Shown here: positions 11,834 to 22,780 of the stretch, piece after piece | Position numbering within the stretch: position 1 is the first letter of the stretch | How the letters are laid out: the number at the start of each line of letters is the position of its first letter | NCBI RefSeq assembly: GCF_000002235.5 | Contig: NW_022145601.1 | Span: 24,718,348-24,782,347 of the forward strand | Direction of reading: 5' to 3' | Origin: Strongylocentrotus purpuratus | Lineage: Eukaryota; Echinodermata; Echinoidea; Camarodonta; Strongylocentrotidae | Length of the DNA: 64,000 bases | Translations under genes and position numbers: made by a program | The notes under the pieces: model-generated | What the model was told of the DNA's origin: nothing | Seen by the model: only the letters and a program-made list of their open reading frames with translations | Database searches by the model: none

Positions 11834-12112
11834 TGAATTGGCTTTCACCGTGTGAATGCGGCTAATAATAAACACAATTACAATAATGATGAGGATTATT
11901 ATTATCATCATCATCATAAGTATTATTATTATTAATATTATAATTGTTATCATTATTATTATTACTATTATTATCATCATTATGACTTATTAAGTAAGCA
12001 AATATCATTCCCCAAAACCTGGGGGGATGATTGTACATGCCATCCCCCCCACCTTGTGAGGTGGGGGGGATGCATCCCCCTCATCCCCCCCGTTGTCTAC
12101 GCCCCTGGACCC
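11834..12112 (-). mobile_element. G/C-tract element, inverted copy of 5318-5598
   Basis: Same unique end (CTTTCACCGTGTGAATGCGGC), microsatellite core and terminal GTTGTCTACGCCCCTG as the copy at 5.3 kb, in opposite orientation. 12113-12990 holds no gene I recognise. Confidence 0.65.
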
Positions 12113-12998
12113 TATACCAAGTTTAACTGCATTTGGGTTCAAACTGGCGCGAGTTTAGTAACTTCGTATTCTGACTACATTTGACATGACTTGTCTACAT
12201 CTCAAGGTAGTGTAAATAGGTCTATCAAAAAGGCTAGTCCCATTGTGGGTGAACAGAGAACAATTTTAAAAAAGTAAAGTTTTTCCATCAAAAGCTGACA
12301 TAAAAATGAAAAAATTATATGGAATATACGGATTCGCATAATTTTATGAAAGAGTGGCATGTATCACAAAGACTGTTTGCAATAACTACTTCCCGTACAT
12401 TTTGTTTATGACATTTTAAGATCTTTTTTGTGGACACACCGGTATATGTAGTCCCTGTATTTATTACAATAAGTTACAGTAATTGTGATTTTTCGCTTTC
12501 TCCATGAGGATTTAAGTCATATTATACATTGTCAGAGCAGAAAATTGATATTTTTGTGAAATTTATGAACAAAATAGATAGAAAAAAAGTGAGAGGATGA
12601 CATCATCAACGGACTAATCTGCCTACAGACTATGAGATTCATTATTCAAAACTTCAAATTTCTATATAACTTCGTATTTTTTATCTGTTCTTGACGAATC
12701 TTTCAGTCCGTTGGTAACAATTTTATCTATTTATTCAATTCAATTTCCAAATGGGCCGGACTTACCCTTAAGTAAATACGAACTTATGTATGAGCAGACT
12801 GAGTTTTTACGTAACCACATTAGTTAGGGAGAATAATACTGCAGTCATACTGCCAACAATAGTACGAACAAACATTTTCAAAACAAAATATGCCTATCGT
12901 TCATTTCTATTCTGGAAAACTCTAGCTACTTCAATAACAACGACAAAAACATCAATAGCAGAGACACAACATCAATAACAAAAAGAAAAATTGGTTAC

Positions 12999-13048
12999 CT
13001 GCTTCAGAGGCACAATTTTTCAAAGTTTGCATGATATTGCAGATTTTC
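12999..13048 (-). CDS. Candidate 50-nt exon
   Basis: Bordered by ATTTAG on its 5' side and CAG|GTAACC on its 3' side. One frame is open for 16 codons (KICNIMQTLKNCASEA). It could take phase from an upstream exon ending in two bases. No family recognised. It may belong to the same minus-strand transcript as the 17-24 kb exons. Short, so possibly chance. Confidence 0.25.
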
Positions 13049-14420
13049 CTAAATAAAATGGCGATTTCTCGTTTGTCGTACGGGACATATCACTTCAAAA
13101 CGTACACGTGCTACAAACGATAGTCAATCCCCTCGAGCGATTATCCTTTTTTAAGGTAAAAGAAAAAGACAATTTCCATGAATTGGATTTAGCATGCATG
13201 ACAAAATAACTTATATTGGCATGAATAATGACAAAAAATTACTTGTAATATATCGATGATGGTAACGAATGGATTTACCTTATTTTGTAAATAATGATGG
13301 TCGAATACTTGGAAGAACTTGGTTAGTCTTGTAGAAGATGTAGGCCTTTGATGATTCCCGTTGGTAACAAGGTTAATCCAATTTTATTACAAGTAAATTT
13401 GAATATAAATGTTCTTGGGTCGTGAGTTGTGACCGGAGCTCTAGCTCTTCTGCTTTGTTGGATACGTCTAGGAACAATAATAAAGTCCTCCAAGCCTGCG
13501 TGACGGACAATTATTGATTCGGTTTTCCCCTCAGCTAGCAAAAACAATACTTAGCATGTTCTTTGTCATTCACATTCATCGTTAAAATATCTTTGTCATT
13601 AAAAAAACGCTCGACAATTATCATTTAATAGAGCGCAACAAAGCTGAATAATGAGCTTTAAACCGCACATGATCTCCCACGATAACAGTTTAATTCTATT
13701 TGGCGTGGAGGAAATGGTTTGTGTTTACAAAAAAAATCTAAAAACAAATTTACATACCAACGAAAAATAGTCTAAAATCTAAAGGATTGACTTTTAATTA
13801 GTTGGAGAAAGAAAGAATTTGAAGAAGAGAAAAGAGTTGGTCGATTGATTCGTTTGACAGTTGATTATTGAAACAAGCTTGTTTTAAATTTCCATCTCAA
13901 AACGGTGGGGTAAAGAGAGTATAGAAAATGCAAAGTGGCCAAGTTGCTGAAAACCTGAAACTACTCATTATTAGCGGGGATAGATTGTAGTAATTTACCT
14001 AGTTAGGCCTACTATCCAAATTATTTGCGACGTACTCCTACATTCTCTGAACTGCCAGCTCCCTTTCAGTGAAATGACGATTCTACTTCATCACAAGAAA
14101 ATATTTTAAGTTTACTATTAGTGTATATATAGATTCCTGTCATGGTCTCTCCATCTCTCTGTTCAGATCAACAGGCGTTATACTCGTAGGATCAACAAAT
14201 TGTGTGCCCTGTACCTGAAAAATACATTGATCTTGCAACGTTTTGGACCCCCCCCCCCCCTCCCGGCTCTTTTTCATGGAAGATTGCAACAATAACACAT
14301 AATAACAATGATAATCATAATGATAATGATAACAATAACGATACTAAGAAGTATTATAATAACAATAGTAATACAAAAATAACGCTATGTGTTATAATAA
14401 TAATAATGATAACAACCAAA

Positions 14421-16267
14421 ACTAGATTTTAATTCGTCACGAGGACGAATAAGGTGGTCTGCCTTCAAGTTATATAGACATGTAAACAATGATGATCATG
14501 ATGATGATCATGATGATGATGATCTTGATAGTAATGGTGATGACGATGATGATCATCATCACGATCATGATGATGTTGATGATCATCATCAACAGACCAT
14601 GATGACATCAGACTGAACAAAATGAGAGATCTTTGAGATAGTATATAGTCTCAGCTACAACATACTAAAAAATCAACAAAAATCAAGCCGAAATAACGGC
14701 GATATTGCTCGCAAAAGACAAGAATGTAGAATCCAGATTTGAGAAAAAGTCATCTCCCATAAGGATTACACGCAAAAAGTAATGGATCAAGTGATAATAG
14801 GGTAATAATAAAGTAAATATGGTTGTTTATTACATTATTTGCGATTCTACGTGTTTTAATATTCAAAGGAGATGGTACAGTGAAAGGTCAAAAAGAAAAA
14901 AAAGTGAAGAAAACAAATTGTTGGAGACGCCCGGACTCGAACCAGGGACCTCGAGGTCGGAAGTCAAGTGCGTTACCGATATACCAAAACATTTCACATA
15001 GAGATTACACGTAAACGGAAAATGGAATTCTCTAATCCCACTTTGTAAGTGAAATATGAGCATGATCCCGGCATCTGATCGAAAAATAAAGGGCACACTT
15101 GTGATAGCTTATTGTCTCAGCTACAACATACTCAAAGCTCAGCCTTAACAAAAATAAAACGACGGAGATATTGCTCGCGAAAGACGAGAATGTAGAATAC
15201 AGTTTTGAGAAAAAGTCATGTCCCATAGAGAATACACGCAAAATGTGAAAAATTGACATGCCTCCTTTAATCGCAAAAATACGCCATGATGCCTTTGTCA
15301 AAATGAAATATCGTGTTCACTGCATTTGTAGAAAATATTCTAAAGTAGAACATATCAAAATTTGAAAGAAAATTGATCAACATTTGCAGAGATACAATCA
15401 ATTTTCCAAAAATCTGGTGACGTCATAATATGCAAATTGAAATTTTGAGTTCGGAGGCCATTATGATGACGTCATGAGTTAATTGAGGGTCAAATGAAAC
15501 AGGAAATCATATCTCCAATTCATACTCTATCAAAATATGAAAAAAAAACTTGGGGTCACCTTGCATCCTAAAGCGCTACAATGGATATCGTACAGGCATG
15601 TTTTTGCCCATGTATGCTATGTATTACAAAAGCTCGCGCGCACGGTAATTATCTTAAACGGACGCTCATTCCGTTATTAATGGGCAGAAAAAGTTGAACA
15701 AGGTATCAAAATGCTTGAAAAAATGTGCCAAATATGATGACAGAGAAAATTTGGCGATTCAACGTTGCAAAATGCAAGTACGCGCGAAAACGCGCGCGCA
15801 TGTCCGTGCGCGCGTTTTTTTGCAAAATGCTTAAAATGGCCTGAAACGTATGCAAAATTAATTTGGAACGAATTTGAGCATTTTCAAATTTTGATACGCG
15901 CGTACGTGCGCGTCGAGGTGCGCGCGCAAAATTTGTTGACATTTTTAGTTGAACTTTGACCTGAAGTTGATGTATATTAAATATGGTAGATTTTTGATGA
16001 CTCGTTATCGAGATATGATAATGACCTGACTTTTACAAAATGGCGCCTGGATGACGTCACGATGACCCCATGAACTTGAAAAAGGTTTTAGGAACTTGAT
16101 ATCATAGAGCTTGATGACTGACAGAAATTTGAAGGAAATTGACCTTGTCGATTTCGAGTAAACGTGTGCACAAAAAAGTGTACGGAAGAAATAAAAATAA
16201 AGAAAGAAAGAAAGAAAGAAAATTCTAGCGAAATCAATAGGTGATCTGTCGTTGACAGACCACCTAA
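14421..16267 (+). mobile_element. Helentron-like non-autonomous element, copy 1
   Basis: The 1847-bp element starts at ACTAGATTTTAATTCGTC and ends at ACAGACCACCTAA. A near-identical copy lies at 17875-19617, and similarity stops at both ends. Near the 5' end is a perfect hairpin, ATTCGTC-ACGAG-GACGAAT (14432-14450), followed by AGGTGGTCTG and a GATGATCAT microsatellite. At the 3' end CTAGC preceded by AAAATT is an inverted echo of the 5' terminus, located just before a 12-bp hairpin (16239-16265, one mismatch, GTT loop). Asymmetric inverted termini plus a 3' hairpin are the known layout of Helentron (Helitron2) derivatives. No Rep/helicase is encoded. A tRNA-like B-box occurs at 14934-14944 and a CGCGCG-rich block at 15780-15930. 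Confidence 0.6.
14926..14998 (-). repeat. tRNA-like segment inside the Helentron-like element
   Basis: The minus strand reads TGGTATATCGGTAACGC (A-box-like) and CCTGGTTCGAGTCCGGG, a well-paired T-arm. The 5' seven bases cannot pair with CGTCTCC, so no acceptor stem forms. It is repeated at 18380-18452 in copy 2. It is a captured tRNA-like or SINE piece, not a tRNA gene. Confidence 0.5.
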
Positions 16268-16334
16268 TAATGATAATAAGTACACTGTTGGTCATAAAGG
16301 TGGAATAATTATTTTTATCCCAATTTATGGAATG

Positions 16335-16946
16335 ATTTTGTGGTGCTAGTAGTACTACTGATTGTGGTACTAGAAGTTGTTCTAGTGGTGGCGCCGGTAG
16401 TACTACTGGTGGTGGTGCCGGTAGTGATACTGGTGGTGGCGCCGGTAGTAATACTAGTGGTGGTGCAGTTAGTAGTTCTGGTTGTGGCACCGGTAGTGCT
16501 TCTGGTTGTGGCACCGGTAGTGCTACTGGTGGTGGATCCGGTAGTGGCTTTGCTGGTGGTTCTGGTGATGGATCTGGAAGTGCTACTGGTGGTGGTGCTA
16601 ATAGTAGTTCTGATGGTTGCGCCAGAACTAGAAGTGCTACTGGTGGTCGTGCCAGTAGTGTTCTGGCGATGGCGTCGGTAAAACTGCTGGTGGGGGTGCT
16701 AGTAGTGCTTCTGTTGGTGACGCAGGTAGTTCTACTGGTGATGGTGCCGGTAGTGGGTTTGGCGGTGGCGCCAAAAGTGCTACTGGTGTTGGTGCCTGAT
16801 GTGGTTCTGATGGTGGCGCTGGTAGTGCTACTGCTCTTGATGGTAGTGCCGGTAGTACTCCTGGCGGTGGAAGCCGGTGTTGCTCAGGTGGTGGAGCTGG
16901 TAGTGGTAGTGGTACTGGTGGTGTAGTCAGCGGCAATGTTGGCGGT
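16335..16946 (-). repeat. 24-bp minisatellite encoding a Thr/Ser-rich octapeptide on the minus strand
   Basis: Roughly 24-bp units of the type ACTACCGGCACCACCACC on the minus strand read as TTGTTTSS-like octapeptides. The frame stays open over most of the array. It is broken by one in-frame TGA near the 5' (high-coordinate) side and one single-base frame shift near 16640. This is either a decayed mucin-like exon or a non-coding minisatellite. The valine-rich plus-strand and proline-rich alternative frames are shadows. The array resumes briefly after 17058, beyond the inserted element. Confidence 0.55.
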
Positions 16947-17050
16947 CAGGCGCGTACACAGGGGGGGGGGGGGGGGGTTTGGGGTTAAAAAATATTTTGG
17001 GCCAGATTTTAAACCCCCCCCCCCTTGAAAAACTCCTGCGTACGCCCCTG
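16947..17050. mobile_element. hAT-type MITE with 8-bp target duplication
   Basis: A 104-bp element with TIRs CAGGCGCGTACACAGG and CCTGCGTACGCCCCTG. It is flanked on both sides by TTGGCGGT (16939-16946 and 17051-17058). An 8-bp duplication with CAGG-type ends is the hAT signature. The interior is almost only G and C runs. It interrupts the Thr/Ser minisatellite. Confidence 0.8.
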
Positions 17051-17196
17051 TTGGCGGTGGTGATGGTTTTGATAGCACCAGTAATAATAGACATTTAGCA
17101 GTTACATCCTGGGAAGAGGGGAAGATAAGATTATCAAATAAACTACTTTTTCTATCGCATTTTTCCAACTAATTAATAAAATATCGAGATGCTTAC

Positions 17197-17259
17197 GGCA
17201 AAAATGTCGCTAATGTAAAGTTCCACCTCTCGATCAAGCCTGTGCTCTCAGACGACAGT
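17197..17259 (-). pseudogene. Repeated small exon, copy with in-frame TGA
   Basis: 63 nt bordered by TTTTTTAG and GCC|GTAAGC. In the frame shared with the related segments at 17650 and 20034 it reads TVV, stop, EHRLDREVELYISDIFA. Another frame is open for 20 codons. The shared layout suggests exon duplication, with this copy decayed or used in another frame. Confidence 0.35.
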
Positions 17260-17649
17260 CTAAAAAACAGAAAACATAATATCATAAAAAGGCTGGTTTA
17301 TGACAATGACAAGGAAATGATATACGCAAAATATTGCCAACTAACTTAAGAATACTATAGACTTAAAAGAAAAAGTAATAATATAGGTAAAGTGTACTTA
17401 CCTCATTAAATGTCGACAAGGCTTAACAGAAGTGAATGTATTTAAGGTTTCCATATATTGTAATGAGAGGGATAAATAATTAAAAGCAATATATCTGCCT
17501 CCACATTTCCTAAAATAAAGTCGGAATACAAAATCCCGCTGAAGATAGAATTAAGATGTATCAAAATGCAATACAATTTGATATGTTTAAACATTCGAAC
17601 TTAAAATCTTATAATCAAATGGAAAATTTTTGATTTTTTGTTTGCTTAC

Positions 17650-17712
17650 GTCAAAAATTGCATTTAGTTAGTTCTCGATCTCAAGCTCAAGAACTGCGTC
17701 TTGGACGATGGT
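17650..17712 (-). pseudogene. Repeated small exon, copy with in-frame TAA
   Basis: 63 nt bordered by CCTGCAG and GAC|GTAAGC. It reads TIVQDAVLELEIEN, then TAA, then LNAIFD, alignable with the segments at 17197 and 20034. No frame is open throughout. It could be a terminal coding exon or a decayed duplicate. Confidence 0.35.
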
Positions 17713-17874
17713 CTGCAGGAAGAGAAATGTAGGAAAGCTGGTTTATGGTAATGAAATAATTTACGGAGGATAGTCATGATAATATTTTTGAAATATTAAT
17801 GTATTACTACTACAACTAATAATAAGTATTAAAACAAAATGTTAATAATAATAATAATTGTAATGATAATTATA

Positions 17875-19617
17875 ACTAGATTTTAATTCGTCACGAGGAC
17901 GAATAAGGTGGTCTGCCTTCAAGTTATATAGACATGTAAACAATGATGATCATGATGATGATCATGATGATGATGATCTTGATAGTAATGGTGATGACGA
18001 TGATGATGATCATCACGATCATGATGATGTTGATGATCATCATCAACAGACCATGATGACATCAGACTGAACAAAATGAGAGAACTTTGAGATAGTATAT
18101 AGTCTCAGCTACAACATACTCAAAAATCAACAAAAATCAAGCCGAAATAACGGCGATATTGCTCGCAAAAGACAAGAATGTAGAATCCAGATTTGAGAAA
18201 AAGTCATCTCCCATAAGGATTACACGCAAAAAGTAATGGATCAAGTGATAATAGGGTAATAATAAAGTAAATATGGTTGTTTATTACATTATTTGCGATT
18301 CTACGTGTTTTAATATTCAAAGGAGATGGTACAGTGAAGGGTCAAAAAGAAAAAAAAGTGAAGAAAACAAATTGTTGGAGACGCCCGGACTCGAACCAGG
18401 GACCTCGAGGTCGGAAGTCAAATGCGTTACCGATATACCAAAACATTTCACATAGAGATTACACGTAAACGGAAAATGGAATTCTCTAATCCCACTTTGT
18501 AAGTGAAATATGAGCATGATCCCGGCATCTGATCGAAAAATAAAGAGCACACTTACGATAGCTTATTGTCTCAGCTACAACATACTCAAAGCTCAGCCTT
18601 AACAAAAATAAAACGACGGAGATATTGCTCGCGAAAGACGAGAATGTAGAATCCAGTTTTGAGAAAAAGTCATGTCCCATAGAGAATACACGCAAAATGT
18701 GAAAAATTGACATGCCTCCTTTAATCGCAAAAATACGCCATGATGCCTTTGTCAAAATGAAATATCGTGGTGACTACATTTGTAGAGAATATTCTAAGGT
18801 AGAACATATCAAAATTTGAAAGAAAATTGATCAACATTTGCAGACAAATTAGACATGGAATCATATCTCCGACTCATAATCTATCGAAATATGAAAGAAA
18901 ATTGGGGGTATCTGTCCATTCTGAAGAGTTACAATGAATTTTGTATAGGCATGTTTTGGCACATGTATGTTATGTATTACAAGAGCTCGCACGCACGGAT
19001 GCGTATCTTAACGGACGCTCATTCCGTTATTAATGGTCAGAAAAAGGTGAACAAGGTATCAAAATGCTTGAAAAAATGTGCCAAATATGATGACAGAAAA
19101 AATTTGGCGATTCTATGTTGGAAGATGCAATTACGCGCGAAAACGCGCGCGCATGTCCGTGCGCGCGTTTTTTGCAAAATGCTTAAAATGGCCTGAAACG
19201 TGTGCAAAATTTTTTTTAAACGAATTGGAGCATTTTAAAATTTTGATACGCGCGTACGTGCGCGTCGAGGTGCGCGCGCGGAATTTGTTGACATTTTTAG
19301 TTGACCTTTGACCTGAAGTTGATGTATATTAAATATGGTTGATTTTTGATGACTCGTTATTGAGATATGATAATGACCTGACTTTTACAAAATGGCGCCT
19401 GGATGACGTCACGATGACCTAATGACCTTGAAAAAGTTAATTTGACTTGAAATCATAGGGCTTGATGACTGACAGAAATTTGAAGGAAATTGACCATGTC
19501 GATTTCGAGTAAACGTGTGTACAAAAAAGTGTACGGAAGAAATAAAAATAAAGAAAGAAAGAATAAAGAAAATTCTAGCGAAATCAATAGGTGATCTGTC
19601 GTTGACAGACCACCTAA
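17875..19617 (+). mobile_element. Helentron-like non-autonomous element, copy 2
   Basis: Same ends, hairpins, microsatellite, tRNA-like segment and CGCGCG block as copy 1. It is about 105 bp shorter, from one internal deletion in the region matching about 15400-15510. Both copies have the same orientation and are separated by about 1.6 kb. Flanks differ immediately outside ACTAG and CCTAA, which supports two insertions rather than one segmental duplication. Confidence 0.6.
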
Positions 19618-19673
19618 AAATGATGATAATAATCTTACAAATAATGATATAATTATTATAATGAGAAGCCTAC

Positions 19674-19728
19674 CTGAACGTAAGGCTTGATCTGATCATG
19701 TTCTTTTCGGAGCAAGTCGTCAGTCAGT
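19674..19728 (-). CDS. Candidate 55-nt exon
   Basis: Bordered by TTCTAG and CAG|GTAGGC. The open frame LTDDLLRKEHDQIKPYVQ needs two bases from the preceding exon, exactly what the candidate exon at 20083-20034 supplies. Charged and helical in character; family not recognised. Confidence 0.4.
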
Positions 19729-20033
19729 CTAGAATTAAAAGCAAGAAAAAATTCATGTAACATTAGTTACTTTAATGTTCATCGCTAATTGTGTTTGGGT
19801 GGAAAGCAATAATAAATGAGCTCGGAGCTTGACTTGCCGTGCCGCTGTATTCCGATTACGTGAGGGTTCCGCCTCAAAAAAATGTTTCATTTTATTACAT
19901 ATTTATTGAATGATGAATTGGTAAGAACTTGTAGAAATTGCCTATATATAAAGGTTGAAATGGACACTGTATTAGACAAGATTGACTTATTAATACTATC
20001 ACAACTATGAGACAAAGATGTTAAGAGGCTTAC

Positions 20034-20083
20034 AGCAAAGATGTATTAATTTCCAGCTCGTAAGCTCCATCATGGACTAGAGT
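20034..20083 (-). CDS. Candidate 50-nt exon of the repeated-exon family
   Basis: Bordered by TTTTTTCAG and GCT|GTAAGC. It reads TLVHDGAYELEINTSL with two bases left over. It is the only fully open copy in the frame shared by the 17.2, 17.7 and 20.0 kb segments. It joins in phase to the 23339-23297 exon (ends at a codon boundary) and to 19728-19674. Confidence 0.4.
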
Positions 20084-20711
20084 CTGAAAAAGGAATGTTT
20101 TCATTTTATTTCATTTCGTTAATAAAAGGCTCATATATAGAAAGTAATATTTCTTTAATCTTAAGTATGTTAAATATTAATTTAAATTATTTGTATGCGC
20201 CTTGAGCATCTCTAGAGATGGATATGTTGCGCTTTATAAATATTGTTATTATTATTATTATTAATGGCAAGATAATTGTGGTCCATGTTCATTATAATAA
20301 AATCGTTTCAGAATATTGTTCCTTGCATGATTTTAAAGAAAATAATGATAATACTACCATTGTAAATTCGACTTTCGTGGTATTCCACAAACAAATAAAT
20401 AAAATGTATTTAGATAAAAATGGCGTGAATACAATCAAATATACAAATGAATATTGCACTGTAAAATAATGATCAGAATGCTTTTGCATGAACCCTGTCA
20501 GCGGAAAAGGAAGACGAAATCTTATTGGATAAGACAAATGATACCAAGAAATGTATCTGTATAGACTGAGCAGTCAGATGAACAGTTAATTTTGAAAACA
20601 ACTCTAACAGAAGTGACACTTAAAATCTAGCGCCACGATGTCCTTATCGGACAGGCCCTCCAATCCATGAGTGCAAACGATGTGCAGCCATCGCTCGCAA
20701 TAGCAGCACCC

Positions 20712-21645
20712 TACCTAATCGTCTGGGTCGTTGGAGTAGGTCCCCTTACACTCTGGACAGATGTTGACGTCGATATCCTCTTCTGTGTTCTTTGATTTTT
20801 GCCTTCTCTTTCCACCTTCCTTTGCTCTCTTCTTGATTTCCCGCTCTTCCTTCCTCTTTCTTTTCCTCTCCTCCTCTGCATCCTTTGCCTCCTGCTTCTC
20901 CCTTAGATATTTCAAGTAAGCTTCACTACTGATGCACTTGGGCAGATCTTCTCCCTTTCGCCTCACTGTCTTTGCCTTCGTTATCTGAGGATAGCGAAGG
21001 TGCTTCTTGAGAGAAAGACCATGACCTCCCGAAGACGATGATGACGGACTTGCGTCGTCACCCGATGGACCGGCATCACCCGAGGGACCAGGGACGTTGA
21101 TGGTTACGTCAGAGACTTCTTCCTCCTCTATGTACACTGAAGCAGGAGCCAGCTTCTCCTTGGTATAGTTGCGGGTGAAGGGAAAGATGCCGGCGGCCCG
21201 GAAACCCGACTGGACGAGTTCCTTCCTCCTGGAGACTTCTTCCCAGGGCCCCCTGAACGTGCTCACGAACGTATATTTGGTGACATATTTTCCCAGGTTG
21301 TCCTGGCGATACAGGCGCTCAGCCCTAGCCCATGCTGATTTCAATGGTTTGAAAAAAGCCACATCGCAGGGTTGGAATGTGGCATGCATGGGCTGGGAGG
21401 GGGTACAGCTCTACACCGGATTCGTTGCACAGCTTGCCAACCTGATAGCTAACATGGCTACTGAATGTGCCCATCCACCAGCAGCAGAACAGGCTTCGGG
21501 ATGTTCTGCTGCTCAACCAATGGCAGGAAACTGACCTCGCTGTTCATCCAGCCTGTCTCACTGCGGCCTAAGAAGGCACCAGCCGGGCCACCTTCCAGCG
21601 GGTTCTCCTTGAACCTCTGGCCGGCAAGGACAATGGTTTAAAGTT
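20712..21645 (-). pseudogene. DDE transposase (pogo/Tigger-like), broken
   Basis: Reading the minus strand, one frame gives the DDE-domain block GGPAGAFLGRSETGWM and LLLVDGHIQ, then a stop. A second frame continues with SYQVGKLCNESGVELYPLPA. A third holds the C-terminal part from 21389 (QPCDVAFFKPLKSAW, an IFPF motif, then an acidic, Ser-rich and Lys/Arg-rich tail) ending at TAG near 20715. These blocks occur in that order in pogo-type DDE transposases. At least two frame shifts or stops and no N-terminal DNA-binding part make this a dead fragment. A CxxC pair (CPEC) lies close to the end. Confidence 0.75.
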
Positions 21646-21953
21646 TAGACCTAAGTAGATTGATATAAATGATACAAGAGGGGGAGAAATAAGCAACTTT
21701 CATACTTAAGTTTATGGTCTCCCTCTCTCTCTCTCTCTTCAGTACTCACTTTATCAATAATGGTTGACTTCGGTATAGATCTAGAGGCTCTTTAGAGCTC
21801 CGCAGCCTTCATAACCGACATATTTTCCACTTTGACCCTCTCTACTGCCTCATCCACCTGCTGGTTATATTGCCGGTAGTTGTATCCTACATGTAATCTC
21901 CGATTGTATAGTTTCTAAACTTTATTTTAGATCTATGTCCAAAGAAGGTAAAA

Positions 21954-22088
21954 ATGGCTGAAGAGAATGTTCCTAGATTTGAACCTCTTGATGATGATCA
22001 ATTACTACTACAAGACTTGATTAATTCTGCGGACAGCAAGAACACCAAACGTTCCGTGAAATTCTCTGTACAAATATTCGAAGACTAG
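21954..22088 (+). pseudogene. N-terminal remnant of a tyrosine-recombinase-like (Crypton/KIAA1958-type) protein
   Basis: A 44-residue frame following TTATTTTAG (an acceptor-like site) contains DDDQLLLQDLINSADSKNTK and ends IFED before TAG. The pattern of a short acidic segment, then D(S)xNTKR and a helix, is typical of the N-terminal region of Crypton-derived tyrosine recombinases. Nothing downstream continues the domain, so it is a truncated copy. Identification rests on pattern memory. Confidence 0.4.
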
Positions 22089-22300
22089 GCCTAGCCACCT
22101 AGGCTACCTGCAAGTTATCGTCACAGACCTCGTTTCGGCGCTAGTTCAGAAGTCTATCCAAAATTTGACCCGTAGCTCCGGCGTGGAGATACCCTACTAA
22201 AACATACCCAAAATGAAGTAAATATTCATCAAATGTCCAAATAAAGATCATTATTTAAAAGTCGTTATGTTTCTTGCCGATTTCGTGTCAATTCTTTTAT

Positions 22301-22448
22301 TCATTTTTGAGTATTTTTCGGAAAAAAGTTAATATTAGTATACACTTTTTCACGCGCCTGTGTGAAGCAATCTACCGTCAGATCCTCATTTAATACGCTA
22401 GATAACTTCACGCAGACCTTCTCGCTTTCTGGAATGACTCTTGTATAG
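22301..22448 (-). CDS. Candidate terminal exon with polyadenylation signal
   Basis: It begins after GGTCTTTCAG and stays open for 48 codons (YTRVIPESEKVCVKLSS at the start) to TGA at 22301-22303. AATAAA overlaps the stop (minus-strand 22301-22296). It needs two bases from an upstream exon; the 24258 donor would provide two, giving an alternative 3' end to the 24.3-kb exon. Family not recognised. Confidence 0.35.
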
Positions 22449-22544
22449 CTGAAAGACCAATGTTAGTAATGATATTGCAATTTTAATTATTGGCCTCATA
22501 ATAATATCTGTCAGCTCAATCTACAAACCACCAATTGAGACAAT

Positions 22545-22780
22545 TGCCTTCTATATTCAGTGACTGAGGGCACTGTAAACGTAGCAATTGGTGACTTCAA
22601 CAGCCAGAGTGCTACCTGAGACTCTGGGTAGACCAATGACGATGGAGAATGTCTGGAATCCTTGGTGGATGCTAACCACATGACTCTTATTCATGGTGAT
22701 AAACTGACTCATTCATTCAACAGCCTCAGATGAAGGCATGGATACTATCCAAATTTGTTTTTGTGGTCCAACTTCATCTC
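22545..22780 (+). pseudogene. Endonuclease fragment of a non-LTR retrotransposon
   Basis: The plus strand reads VNVAIGDFNSQSA, then with interruptions CLESLVDANHMTLIHGDK and THSFNSLR. The GDFN motif and the following block are characteristic of the apurinic-endonuclease-like domain of LINE-type elements. Stops and frame changes show it is dead, and no reverse transcriptase follows. Confidence 0.6.

Noticed and set aside
14926..14998. Functional tRNA genes at the A/B-box sites (also 10534, 18380, 56556, 28609, 49783)
   Set aside because: Acceptor stems do not pair and several are embedded in dispersed repeats; they fit SINE heads or tRNA-like fragments.
16340..16926. Val/Leu-rich plus-strand frames and Pro-rich minus-strand frames
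   Set aside because: Shadows of the 24-bp minisatellite. The Thr/Ser frame is the most regular, and even that is interrupted.
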